Assembly (NCBI GenBank): GCA_017437005.1
Contig: JAFSBZ010000014.1
Coordinates: 1-64,000 of the forward strand
DNA length: 64,000 nucleotides
Origin: Clostridia bacterium
GTDB lineage: Bacteria; Bacillota; Clostridia; Oscillospirales; Acutalibacteraceae
Reading direction: 5' to 3'
How positions within the stretch are numbered: position 1 is the stretch's first letter; each line of letters opens with the position of its first letter. The position numbers were made by a program, and so were the translations under genes. The notes below the pieces were generated by a model. The model was not told the origin of the DNA, ran no database searches, and worked only from the letters and a program-made list of their open reading frames with translations. This document shows positions 17,255 through 25,189 of this stretch, piece after piece.

Positions 17255-19675
17255 ATGGCAACAAAAAAGAAAAAACGTATTACTTCACAAAAGAAAGTTG
17301 AAGCTGCAACAAAAGCAACAAGGCAGTTACATTCGGTTATATGGTTTACCATAGCAGTTTTTTTAATATTCGTGGTATTTATACCAGGAGAAAACGTGTG
17401 GACTTATATACATAATTTTATGTTCCAATTATTTGGATGGACCGCTTATGTTTATCCGTTTTTATTGGGTGCTGTAGCTGTTATTTTTGCTACAGACAGG
17501 TTATCGTCAAATATAAATGCAAAAATAATTGAATCCGTTGTACTTGTCGCGCTTGTGGGAGCGTTCATCACGGTATGTTTTACAAACAAAGAAGAATTTA
17601 CTCGCGAAATGTTTGGCGCACATATTAAAAGCGACTGGCAGCTTGAACCTATACGAGGCGGTATTTTTGGTACGCTTATAGGTATGCTTATAGGTATGCT
17701 TTTCGGCAAAACAGGCACAATAATAACACTTATTTTGCTTATATTTGTATTTATAATGATAATCACAGGCACTCATCTTATAGCACTGTTTAAAGCCTTG
17801 GCAAAGCCCGCTCAGGTAGTATCAGAGCAAGCAAGCAACGCTTTTGCAGAACGTGCATTACGCGAATCTGAAACTAAAGAAAATGTTAAAAAAGAACCAA
17901 AAATTATTAAAGGCTTTAATGTTGATATAGACATTGACGAACCCGAAAAGCCGCGTAAAAAGAAAACTCTTTCTGATATTCAGCAAAGATTGGTTGCAAG
18001 CTATAACGATGAAGAAATACCTACCCCCACAGATAACGATTACCCGCCCGAAGAAGATGACGATGATGTTGATGTTGATGCTGCTATCGCCGCAGCGCGT
18101 GAAGAATCAAAAAGCAGTCAGCCTGAGCGTATAACAGTTGATTTTCAAAAAGAAACCGAAACAGTCGCAAACGAAATTTCCGAAACGGCTGACGACATGC
18201 CAATATACAAATTCCCGCCGCTTTCTTTGCTCAACAGTGTAAATAACAACACCAGCAAAGAAGTAGCCGCCGAAATCGAAAACACTTCAAAACTATTGGT
18301 AGAAACGCTACAAAACTTTGGTGTCGAAACCCGTATAGTCGATGTAAGCCGCGGACCTACTGTTACACGTTATGAATTGCAACCAAAGGCAGGTGTAAAA
18401 ATCAGCAAAATTACAAGTCTTGCCGACGATATTGCGCTTAATCTTGCAACCGCAGGTGTTCGTATAGAAGCACCCATTCCTAATAAAGCTGCTGTTGGTA
18501 TTGAGGTTCCTAACAAGGTAAGCGCCACCGTAAGCATACGTGAGGTAATTGAATCCACCTCATTCTCTGCTTCAAAAAGCAAAATTACGGTTTCAGTTGG
18601 TAAAGATATCGGCGGTAATGTTGTTACTACTGATATTGCAAAAATGCCTCACGGACTTATTGCAGGCGCCACCAACTCAGGTAAATCGGTTTGTATAAAC
18701 TCCTTTATCATAAGCCTTTTGTACAAAGCCTCGCCCGAAGATTTAAAGCTTATAATGGTTGACCCAAAAATCATAGAGCTTAGTGGATATAACGGTATAC
18801 CACACCTGTTAGTTCCCGTTATTACCGAGCCTCGTAAGGCGGCAGGCGCGCTTGGATGGGCGGTTAGCGAAATGGAAAACCGCTATAAAATGTTTGCCGA
18901 CCGCGGTGTTAGAAATATTGATGGCTATAACAAGGTAGTTGCCGAATTGATTGACGAGCCCGAGGTTAAAAAAATGCCGCGCATTGTTATCATAATTGAC
19001 GAACTTGCCGACCTGATGATGACAGCACCAAAAGAGGTTGAAGATTCTATCAACCGTATTGCTGCAAAGGCTCGCGCAGCAGGTATACATCTACTTATCG
19101 CAACACAACGTCCTTCGGTTAACGTTGTAACAGGTGTTATTAAAGCCAATGTTCCTACCCGTATTGCATTTGCAGTATCATCACATATAGACAGTGCTAC
19201 AATTCTTGACTCTGCAGGAGCCGAAAAACTACTTGGACGCGGCGATATGCTGTTTAGCCCTATGGGCTCAAACAAGCCTATACGTGTTCAGGGTTGTTAT
19301 GTAAGTGACGAAGAAATCGAGCGCGTAGTAGAATTTGTAAAAAGCGGCGGCGCCAATTATGATGATAACGTTATGTTTGAAATCGAGCGTCAGGCAGCTA
19401 TTGAAAAACAACAGAAAACCGGTGTTGCCGAAGAAGGCGCTGATGCCGACGACCCAATGCTTGAAGAGGCAATCAGTGTAGTTGTGGAGCTTGGACAGGC
19501 TTCAACCTCGCTTTTACAAAGAAAATTACGACTTGGCTACGCACGCGCCGCGCGTATTATAGATATGATGGAAGAACGTGGAATTATAGGTGGTTACGAG
19601 GGCTCATCAAAGTCACGTCAAGTACTTATAACCCCGCAACAACTTATGGAAATGCGCGCAGGAAGCGAGGATTAA
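17255..19675 (+). CDS. ftsK: DNA translocase FtsK/SpoIIIE
   Basis: 806 residues, close to the 787 of B. subtilis SpoIIIE. Four or five N-terminal membrane helices (about 25-175) are followed by an acidic, low-complexity linker (about 215-300), the alpha/beta motor and the C-terminal gamma winged helix (about 740-806, RKLRLGYARAARIIDMMEE). Walker A is GATNSGKSV near residue 470 (Asn replaces the usual Gly of GATGSGKSV) and Walker B IIIDELADLMM near 579. The hexamer pumps chromosomal DNA through the division septum, or into the forespore in spore formers. GGGGTG precedes the ATG. It is probably co-transcribed with tepA and ends at the hairpin at 19713. Confidence 0.95.
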   Translation: MATKKKKRITSQKKVEAATKATRQLHSVIWFTIAVFLIFVVFIPGENVWTYIHNFMFQLFGWTAYVYPFLLGAVAVIFATDRLSSNINAKIIESVVLVALVGAFITVCFTNKEEFTREMFGAHIKSDWQLEPIRGGIFGTLIGMLIGMLFGKTGTIITLILLIFVFIMIITGTHLIALFKALAKPAQVVSEQASNAFAERALRESETKENVKKEPKIIKGFNVDIDIDEPEKPRKKKTLSDIQQRLVASYNDEEIPTPTDNDYPPEEDDDDVDVDAAIAAAREESKSSQPERITVDFQKETETVANEISETADDMPIYKFPPLSLLNSVNNNTSKEVAAEIENTSKLLVETLQNFGVETRIVDVSRGPTVTRYELQPKAGVKISKITSLADDIALNLATAGVRIEAPIPNKAAVGIEVPNKVSATVSIREVIESTSFSASKSKITVSVGKDIGGNVVTTDIAKMPHGLIAGATNSGKSVCINSFIISLLYKASPEDLKLIMVDPKIIELSGYNGIPHLLVPVITEPRKAAGALGWAVSEMENRYKMFADRGVRNIDGYNKVVAELIDEPEVKKMPRIVIIIDELADLMMTAPKEVEDSINRIAAKARAAGIHLLIATQRPSVNVVTGVIKANVPTRIAFAVSSHIDSATILDSAGAEKLLGRGDMLFSPMGSNKPIRVQGCYVSDEEIERVVEFVKSGGANYDDNVMFEIERQAAIEKQQKTGVAEEGADADDPMLEEAISVVVELGQASTSLLQRKLRLGYARAARIIDMMEERGIIGGYEGSSKSRQVLITPQQLMEMRAGSED

Positions 19676-19712
19676 TTTACAACTCACAATGCATAATGCA
19701 TGATTAACCAAA

Positions 19713-19756
19713 ATTAAGCACCTACTTTTAAAGAATAAAGTAGGTGCTTAATCTTT
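19713..19756 (+). terminator. Terminator after ftsK
   Basis: Sixteen-base-pair perfect stem (19713-19728 with 19737-19752), then CTTTAT. It follows the ftsK stop by 38 bases. Confidence 0.75.
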
Positions 19757-19759
19757 ATC

Positions 19760-19786
19760 GTAGGGTCAAGCCTATGTACTCGACCG
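19760..19786 (+). repeat. REP-like element (GTAG plus hairpin)
   Basis: 27 bases beginning GTAGGGTC and ending GACCG, with GGTC/GACC as the hairpin foot. Length, the leading GTAGGG and the trailing CCG match the REP-like elements at 24281, 24445 and 48612. It lies between two terminator hairpins in the convergent ftsK/DUF4091 gap. Confidence 0.5.
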
Positions 19787-19795
19787 CTAAAATTA

Positions 19796-19830
19796 TAGCC
19801 TCTGCTTTTGCTGTAAAGCAGAGGCTATAT
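19796..19830. terminator. Second hairpin in the ftsK/DUF4091 convergent gap
   Basis: Thirteen-base-pair stem (19796-19808 with 19815-19827). It lies 22 bases beyond the stop of the minus-strand DUF4091 gene and is its probable terminator, though the T run is poor. Confidence 0.55.
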
Positions 19831-19852
19831 TATTTCAACCTTACATTGTGAA

Positions 19853-21532
19853 TTATGCATTATGCATTTTATCAAATACCATCTGGTTTACGGCTCTGCG
19901 TACTGCAAGCATAGTATCGGCTTCAAGAATACATTTGTCAAAGCGTACCTCGCCAACGATATCTTCAATTGCCTTGACTACAGCTTCTTTGCCACAAAGT
20001 GTCTCGGCAAGCTGCATTACGCGCATATCCTCCATACCCTCGTAAAGCGCACGTAAGCGGGTTGATTCCCAAGCGGTACCATCAGGGGCAGGATAAACAG
20101 TATAAGCATCACCGCTTGCGACAAAGCTTTCAGCGTCAGAGGTTGCAAATGGGTCAAGCTTATCGTATGACCACTGGTTGTTATAAAAATTATAACCCCA
20201 GTGCAAAAAGCCCTGTATATCATACTTAAACATTTGAACACCAAGGCAACGCACACGAGCAAGCTCCATAGCAAAGTGACAGTTACTAACATTTGTACAC
20301 TGTCCACCGCAATAGTATGTCCAAAGGTCTTTCACGCCGTTTTCAATAAACTCGTGAACAACCATCGTCTTTGGTACAGGATGTTTACTAAGGCCTAATT
20401 TACAAAATTCATAATGCGATATAGCATCAAGGGTTTCGTAATCCTCTACTAAATCATATATTGAATCTCTAACCTTTTTGTACTGTTCAAAATGCTCGGC
20501 AATTGGCTCGTCAGAAACATGGAACCAACATTTTTTATCCTCGCCACGCTCTTTCATATGAGCAATAAAGCCACTTAAGAAGGCACGTATAAAGGTGTTA
20601 TACTCGGTAGAAAGTGGGTTTGTACCCCAACCAAAAATAGTCTTTTTCTCGCCGTTTACAGTAGCTACTACCTTTGGTGTGTTGTCGGCACCCCATTGTG
20701 AAAATACGGGTGAAATTTCATAGTATTTAACACCGATACGCTTATACATATCAAGCCAGCGATCAAGGTTTTCATAACCAAATGTGTAGTTATCGCCGTC
20801 CTTATAAACGTCAATAAGCTGCGTGGTAGTTCTTTCTCCACCACCATAGGTATCAAGCGCATAGGTAAGAATCGGTACCATAAGCATATTACGTCCGTTC
20901 TCTACGGCTACTCGCGCAAAGTTTTCACAAATTTCGAAATGACGGTCAGAAAACACCTCTACATTATAGTAGTCAGCAAGACAGTCGGCATAAAACCACT
21001 GTGTAAATTTAAGTGTTTGCTCCGGAATTTCTATGTCTTTAATATCGATTTTAAGCTCATGCTCGGCAACTACATCTTCCGTAGGTGTAAAGCCCTTGCT
21101 TGTAATGCCAACACGTAACAATTTAATCTTTAATACATGTTCACCCGTAATTTCGCCCTTAGGGTCAATATCAAACCAAAGCGCACGACTTTGCATAGGA
21201 AACAAACGTAACGTTCCACGATATTTAAGCGGACGTAAAAGGTCGGGATAAAGACCAGGCTCGTGCACCTTAGGCATTGGGGTGCAGTTTGTATATGTAG
21301 GTATTTCTGCAGGAATATTAACAATTTCACGAATTGTAACGTACGGTGCTAAATCGCCTTCTACAACAGGTTTTAAAGCTATTTGCCACTCATCTTCATA
21401 TCGAGCCGCAAGCTGAAATGAATATTTTTGATTTTTGAAAATATTTTCTTGCTTTACTTCTGTAAATTTTGCAATATCTGAAGTTAAAAAACATTTTTCA
21501 AGTGATGACACTATTCTTGATTCAAATTTCAT
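19853..21532 (-). CDS. DUF4091 domain protein, glycoside-hydrolase-like
   Basis: 559 residues; DUF4091 forms the C-terminal half (from about 350: WFHVSDEP, VHEFIENGVKDLWTYYCGGQ, GFLHWGYNFYNNQW, TRLRALYEGMEDMRVMQL). The N-terminal 170 residues look like a beta-sandwich. The fold resembles (beta/alpha)8 glycosidases, and members are often found in glycan-use loci, but substrate and reaction are unknown. I choose ATG 21532 because GGAGG lies 8 bases upstream; a longer frame from 21565 has no ribosome site. No signal peptide is seen, so it is cytoplasmic. Its promoter lies inside a 15-bp-armed inverted repeat between it and the upstream ADP-ribosylglycohydrolase-family gene on the same strand; the AraC regulator next door may control both. 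Confidence 0.75.
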   Translation of the reverse strand: MKFESRIVSSLEKCFLTSDIAKFTEVKQENIFKNQKYSFQLAARYEDEWQIALKPVVEGDLAPYVTIREIVNIPAEIPTYTNCTPMPKVHEPGLYPDLLRPLKYRGTLRLFPMQSRALWFDIDPKGEITGEHVLKIKLLRVGITSKGFTPTEDVVAEHELKIDIKDIEIPEQTLKFTQWFYADCLADYYNVEVFSDRHFEICENFARVAVENGRNMLMVPILTYALDTYGGGERTTTQLIDVYKDGDNYTFGYENLDRWLDMYKRIGVKYYEISPVFSQWGADNTPKVVATVNGEKKTIFGWGTNPLSTEYNTFIRAFLSGFIAHMKERGEDKKCWFHVSDEPIAEHFEQYKKVRDSIYDLVEDYETLDAISHYEFCKLGLSKHPVPKTMVVHEFIENGVKDLWTYYCGGQCTNVSNCHFAMELARVRCLGVQMFKYDIQGFLHWGYNFYNNQWSYDKLDPFATSDAESFVASGDAYTVYPAPDGTAWESTRLRALYEGMEDMRVMQLAETLCGKEAVVKAIEDIVGEVRFDKCILEADTMLAVRRAVNQMVFDKMHNA

Positions 21533-21574
21533 TGTTACTGCCTCCAAAAAGGTATATTTACACACTCAATCTAT

Positions 21575-21614
21575 ATTATAGAAAATACCGATTGAAAAGT
21601 CAATCGGTATTTTC
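21575..21614 (-). promoter_or_regulatory. Promoter inside a large inverted repeat between the ADPRH and DUF4091 genes
   Basis: Minus-strand TTGACT (21598-21603), 17-bp spacer, TATAAT (21575-21580). A perfect inverted repeat with 15-base arms (21581-21595 and 21600-21614, four-base loop) starts at the first base after the -10 and covers the spacer and -35. It can fold as a terminator for the upstream gene and act as an operator for the downstream one. Confidence 0.6.
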
Positions 21615-21628
21615 CATATTTTCACATA

Positions 21629-23074
21629 TTATCCAAGTATAATCATTTCAAAAAGTCCCACAGAAGGACGACCCTGACATACAACCTCGACTATGATACG
21701 GTTTTGTGCCTCAACGTTTTCACCTGCCGTTATAACGTAATCGTTATTGGCGGTAGGATAGTAATCGTTCCTTTGACTACCCTGTTCCATATGGAAAGAC
21801 CTTGGGCCATCAACCCTAAAGCCCTCGGGAGTTATAAATCTAATAGATAGATTTTCGGGAATACCCCAGAAGCGACCAACAATTCTAATATTTACACCAA
21901 TGCTCTCACCCAGCTTAATGCGTGGACATCTGTCATAAGAAATAACAGCATTACCATAACCTAAGTCAGCATCAAAAGAATACTCACTACGCTCGAAAAG
22001 GCGTTTTCCTTCAAGGCTTCCATCAAGTGGTGGTGTTTCGGTATCGGTAGGCTCGTCGGTTACGGTAACGCTATAGTTACGGATAGTAGATGCAGTAACC
22101 GGTACAAGCTTTAAAACTCGGTCGGTAAGGTCAGTTATAGTAAGTGGATATCTTGGATCACAGCCCATATTTATAGATACGGTAACAATTTTATCACCAA
22201 TGTATTCCTGCCAATCCTCAGGAATACCGCCCTTGCCGTTTATAATACCAAGAATAGAGCCAACGGTTGCGGCTGTACAATCGGTGTCATCTCCGCAGTT
22301 AATGGCAGTAATCATTGATTTTTTGAAATCGCCCTTGCCATAAAGTATACCTAAAATAGCAAATGCAACGTTAGCGGGTGCTTGGAACCAACCAATATCC
22401 TCAGACTGCTTAACAAGGTCATTTCTTGTAGTCACCCAGTCAACACCATTATCATAGTTATCAAGTAATAACTTTATAGCCTTTGCCATGCGACAATCTT
22501 CAGGGATTTTTGTAAGACCGATATCAATAAGTTTTCTGATATCGCTTTCAACAAAAGCGGCGCTTTCGAGAGCAGCTACAAACACGGCAGCATATGTACC
22601 CTCGCCTATGCCGTGATCGATGCAAGCATCCTTAAATGCATATTTAATAGCGGCATCAGGATTACCGGGGTTAAGGCAAGCCCAAATTTCAGTACGAATC
22701 CAAGCGCCGTTTGAATTTTTCCAGTAGTCATTGTTTATAGCACCGCAAAGAGGTGGCTGAATACCGTATCTCATATTAGATTTTCCGATACCGTATTCTG
22801 CCCAATGAGGTACTATAAAGCTTATCCAATACTCTCCAAGGTCTAAAGCGGTCATATTAAACGGACCGTTTTCTTCAAGGTACCTAAGCCAAACAAGCTG
22901 CAAATCGAGGTCGTCATTAGGTAGCGGTTCCCCCTTTGGTGTGGTAAAACCAGGGATATCCAAAAGTTCTCTTTTGCCCTCAAAAGGTCCACCCATTGTG
23001 CCACCGATATTTTTACCTATCCAGCAGCCGTGGATTTTGTCACGAAGCTCTGCGCGATTAAAATTCATATTCAT
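21629..23074 (-). CDS. ADP-ribosylglycohydrolase-family protein
   Basis: 481 residues. The ADP-ribosylglycohydrolase (DraG/ARH-like) domain covers about 1-330: DKIHGCWIGKNIGG at the start, NDDLDLQL near residue 60 (first metal-binding acidic cluster) and CGDDTDCTAATVGSILG near 270 (second cluster). The last 140 residues form a separate beta-rich domain. Family members remove ADP-ribose from proteins or small molecules, but many gut-bacterial ones sit in sugar loci with unproven substrates. ATG 23074 is chosen for the AAGGAG site; a longer frame to 23152 would overlap the promoter at 23109-23137. It is divergent from an AraC regulator and followed by the DUF4091 gene. A paralogue fused to an HTH domain is at 61924. 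Confidence 0.85.
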   Translation of the reverse strand: MNMNFNRAELRDKIHGCWIGKNIGGTMGGPFEGKRELLDIPGFTTPKGEPLPNDDLDLQLVWLRYLEENGPFNMTALDLGEYWISFIVPHWAEYGIGKSNMRYGIQPPLCGAINNDYWKNSNGAWIRTEIWACLNPGNPDAAIKYAFKDACIDHGIGEGTYAAVFVAALESAAFVESDIRKLIDIGLTKIPEDCRMAKAIKLLLDNYDNGVDWVTTRNDLVKQSEDIGWFQAPANVAFAILGILYGKGDFKKSMITAINCGDDTDCTAATVGSILGIINGKGGIPEDWQEYIGDKIVTVSINMGCDPRYPLTITDLTDRVLKLVPVTASTIRNYSVTVTDEPTDTETPPLDGSLEGKRLFERSEYSFDADLGYGNAVISYDRCPRIKLGESIGVNIRIVGRFWGIPENLSIRFITPEGFRVDGPRSFHMEQGSQRNDYYPTANNDYVITAGENVEAQNRIIVEVVCQGRPSVGLFEMIILG

Positions 23075-23108
23075 AGCAAATTTCTCCTTGTAATTTATTG
23101 CTGTTTTT

Positions 23109-23137
23109 AATATACTAATAACAGCATAAATTTGCAA
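23109..23137 (-). promoter_or_regulatory. Promoter of the ADP-ribosylglycohydrolase-family gene
   Basis: Minus-strand TTGCAA (23132-23137), 17-bp spacer, TATATT (23109-23114). It fixes the start of the gene downstream of 23109. Confidence 0.6.
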
Positions 23138-23193
23138 GTCAATATCTATCAAAAATTTGACTCAATCGCTCAAAACTCAAGGTGGTGACAAAA

Positions 23194-24066
23194 GTGCAGT
23201 TTGATACAATATCACAATTACCAAGCTTTTACAGTCCTGTATACATTGGTAACACCGAGCGATTTGTTTGCTATAACGGCCAGACACCGCTTTCTACCAA
23301 CGAGATAACCTCACTCCATTTTCATAAGTGTCTTGAAATAGGTGTATGTACTGCAGGTAGTGGCAACTGCATAATAGACAACCGCCTCTATAGATATAAT
23401 AAAGGTGATATACAAATCGTTTTACCCTATCAACCGCATCTTGCTAACGGCGACTATGATAACCGTGGCAGATGGATTTGGTTTTCTTATGACCCATATA
23501 AACTAACATCTAACGACGATATAGGCAACCGCATTGCAAAAATAATTGAAAAGCAGGTAAACTTTAGCGGTGTTTTTTCTCCGCAAGAATACCCCGAACT
23601 TTCTGCAATCATAAGCAAGTGTATTGACGAAACACAAAACGGCAAAGGTCTTTCACAGCTTTATGCTCTTTTGCTTGTGCAACAGCTGATTCTTGAATTG
23701 TCGCGGATTGAATGTGATTTTAAAAACAACATTGCACCACGTCGCCGCAGTTTTGATAAAATGCTACCGGCACTTACGCATATATCTGAAAACCTTAACA
23801 ATTCAAAGGAATTAACGCTTGAAATTTTATCCAACAAATGTTTTGTGAGCACGGCCACACTACGTAGATATTTTTATGAATTTACCGATATGTCACCCCA
23901 GCAGTTTATAGCACAAGCGCGCATAAACCACTCACAATATCTGCTAAGCAGTACAAATAAAAGTATAACCGAAATATCTGATGCAGTAGGTTTTGAATCA
24001 ATATCATGCTTTACCCGCGCATTTAAAAAACACTGTGGTATATCACCGTCAGAATATAGAAAATAG
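23194..24066 (+). CDS. AraC-family transcriptional regulator
   Basis: 290 residues. The N-terminal cupin-like ligand-binding domain (about 15-115, with HFHKCLEIGVCTAGSG and GDIQIVLPYQPH) precedes a C-terminal pair of helix-turn-helices (about 185-290: LSNKCFVSTATLRRYF, ITEISDAVGFESISCFTRAFKKHCGISPSEYR), the standard AraC architecture for sugar-responsive activators. The start is taken as GTG 23194, 8 bases after GGTGG; the frame can be extended to GTG 23182. It is divergent from the ADP-ribosylglycohydrolase-family gene and its downstream DUF4091 gene, which are therefore its likely targets, with a carbohydrate or related small molecule as inducer. Confidence 0.88.
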   Translation: MQFDTISQLPSFYSPVYIGNTERFVCYNGQTPLSTNEITSLHFHKCLEIGVCTAGSGNCIIDNRLYRYNKGDIQIVLPYQPHLANGDYDNRGRWIWFSYDPYKLTSNDDIGNRIAKIIEKQVNFSGVFSPQEYPELSAIISKCIDETQNGKGLSQLYALLLVQQLILELSRIECDFKNNIAPRRRSFDKMLPALTHISENLNNSKELTLEILSNKCFVSTATLRRYFYEFTDMSPQQFIAQARINHSQYLLSSTNKSITEISDAVGFESISCFTRAFKKHCGISPSEYRK

Positions 24067-24098
24067 AAAGACCTTCGTATTACCGAAGGTCTTTTATT
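24067..24098. terminator. Bidirectional terminator between araC-type and RAYT genes
   Basis: Eleven-base-pair stem (24067-24077 with 24084-24094) starting right after the AraC stop codon and overlapping the RAYT stop codon. T follows on the plus strand. Confidence 0.75.
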
Positions 24099-24585
24099 CT
24101 GTGTAAAAACAATCGTCTGCCCATTTTTGTGGATTGGTATCAATATAATTCCATATTTTTAAATAATCATTTTCGTCACGAATAATATGGTCGTGAAATG
24201 AGCGTTGAAAAATATTATGCCCAATATCTTTATTAACAAATCTTTTAAATGTTGAAATCGAACGTGAAATAATATTATTTGTAGGGGACGGCGCCTTCGA
24301 CGTCCCGTTTTGGTTTTGTAGCAACAAAATCAAATGAATGTGATTTGGCATAATAACATATTTATCAACTGTTAATTCAGGAATTTTATTTGTTGATAAA
24401 ATATATTTTTCAACAATTTCGCCCATTGGGGACAAATTAATTTTCGGGACGTCGTGGGCGCCGTCCCCTACAATATCACATAACATTTTTTGTTTTTCTT
24501 TGGTACATATTGTTATAAAATACGCACCCTCACTACTGTAATCGTAATCTTTTAACCGTGTCGGTTTTCGTTTGGGTAAACTCAT
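24094..24585 (-). CDS. REP-associated tyrosine transposase (RAYT, Y1/HUH family)
   Basis: 163 residues. The HUH motif appears in YVIMPNHIHLILLL (HIH near residue 84), and the candidate catalytic Tyr in NYIDTNPQKW near the C-terminus. The N-terminal RLKDYDYSSEGAYFITICT is characteristic of the family, which is related to IS200/IS605 transposases but usually immobile and linked to REP palindromes. Two REP-like elements lie inside the coding sequence in opposite orientations and are translated (GDGAHDVP and NGTSKAPSPT) without breaking the frame, adding about nine residues each. GGTGATAAT precedes the ATG. It is a single-gene unit between terminators. It may act on the REP-like elements of this genome. 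Confidence 0.85.
   Translation of the reverse strand: MSLPKRKPTRLKDYDYSSEGAYFITICTKEKQKMLCDIVGDGAHDVPKINLSPMGEIVEKYILSTNKIPELTVDKYVIMPNHIHLILLLQNQNGTSKAPSPTNNIISRSISTFKRFVNKDIGHNIFQRSFHDHIIRDENDYLKIWNYIDTNPQKWADDCFYTE
24281..24307 (+). repeat. REP-like element inside the RAYT gene, plus orientation
   Basis: 27 bases: GTAG followed by the hairpin foot GGGACG (one G added before it) and closing CGTCCCG. It matches the reverse complement of 24445-24471 at all but two or so bases. Confidence 0.7.
24445..24471 (-). repeat. REP-like element inside the RAYT gene, minus orientation
   Basis: Inverted copy of the element at 24281-24307, with GTAG at 24468-24471 on the minus strand. In the RAYT frame it encodes V-G-D-G-A-H-D-V-P. 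Confidence 0.7.
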
Positions 24586-24667
24586 ATTATCACCGAGAAT
24601 ATTTTAACATGAATTGATTTAGTTTACAACAAAAAAGATCAGAACGGATCACTCTCTTTTTAATAAC

Positions 24668-25063
24668 TTAATTCATTGCATCATCCATATAATCGCCTAA
24701 TGCGTCTTCCCATTCGTTTTGATTTATATCTCCATCGTCATCATAATCGTACTTATCCCAACCGTTACCGATGTTATTCGCATTTTCAGAGTTTGAATAT
24801 GGTGACTTATATTCACCATACTCTCTAGTAACTGCAAACCACAAAAGCAAACAACAAAGTATTATTTTAATTATTACCACCATAGATTTTATGGTAACGT
24901 TGGAAAGCATCTTTTCTAACAAACGTGCCAACAAAAGTCCCATTGCAAAAAACAAAATTGCACCCATCACTTTGCCAAAAATGCCTTCATCCATAATAAC
25001 AAATCCTAATATTGCGGCAGAAAGCGAAAAGCAAATTTTAAGCCAAGAATTTTTAAATCTCAA
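24668..25063 (-). CDS. Membrane protein with a C-terminal EF-hand loop
   Basis: 131 residues, family not recognised. Three hydrophobic segments (about 8-25, 29-48, 60-80) are followed by a polar tail holding one textbook EF-hand loop: D-Y-D-D-D-G-D-I-N-Q-N-E, with acidic residues at positions 1, 3, 5 and 12, Gly at 6 and Ile at 8. Calcium binding is therefore likely, probably outside the membrane given an odd number of helices. The start appears to be TTG at 25063 with a weak ribosome site, so the N-terminus is uncertain. It follows a candidate microprotein gene by 15 bases and may share its transcript. Confidence 0.65.
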   Translation of the reverse strand: MRFKNSWLKICFSLSAAILGFVIMDEGIFGKVMGAILFFAMGLLLARLLEKMLSNVTIKSMVVIIKIILCCLLLWFAVTREYGEYKSPYSNSENANNIGNGWDKYDYDDDGDINQNEWEDALGDYMDDAMN

Positions 25064-25078
25064 AGTTTCTTTGAACTT

Positions 25079-25171
25079 TTACATTTTAGAATAAGGTATA
25101 CTTGCCCATATAAGTATAGGTACAATTACGAACACCGGTATTAACAACGAAAGCCATATATAATCCTCCAT
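25079..25171 (-). CDS. Candidate 30-residue single-span membrane microprotein
   Basis: A short frame with a strong ribosome site: GGGGGGTG lies six bases before the ATG at 25171. The product starts MEDYIWLSLL and ends WASIPYSKM. It is almost entirely one hydrophobic helix with acidic residues before it and a Lys after it, like other bacterial membrane microproteins. It precedes the EF-hand membrane protein and follows the candidate RNA. A second overlapping frame starts at the ATG in GGAGGATTATATATG and would give a 23-residue non-hydrophobic peptide; that one looks less protein-like. No family is recognised. Confidence 0.45.
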   Translation of the reverse strand: MEDYIWLSLLIPVFVIVPILIWASIPYSKM

Positions 25172-25189
25172 TTTTTCACCCCCCTTAAA

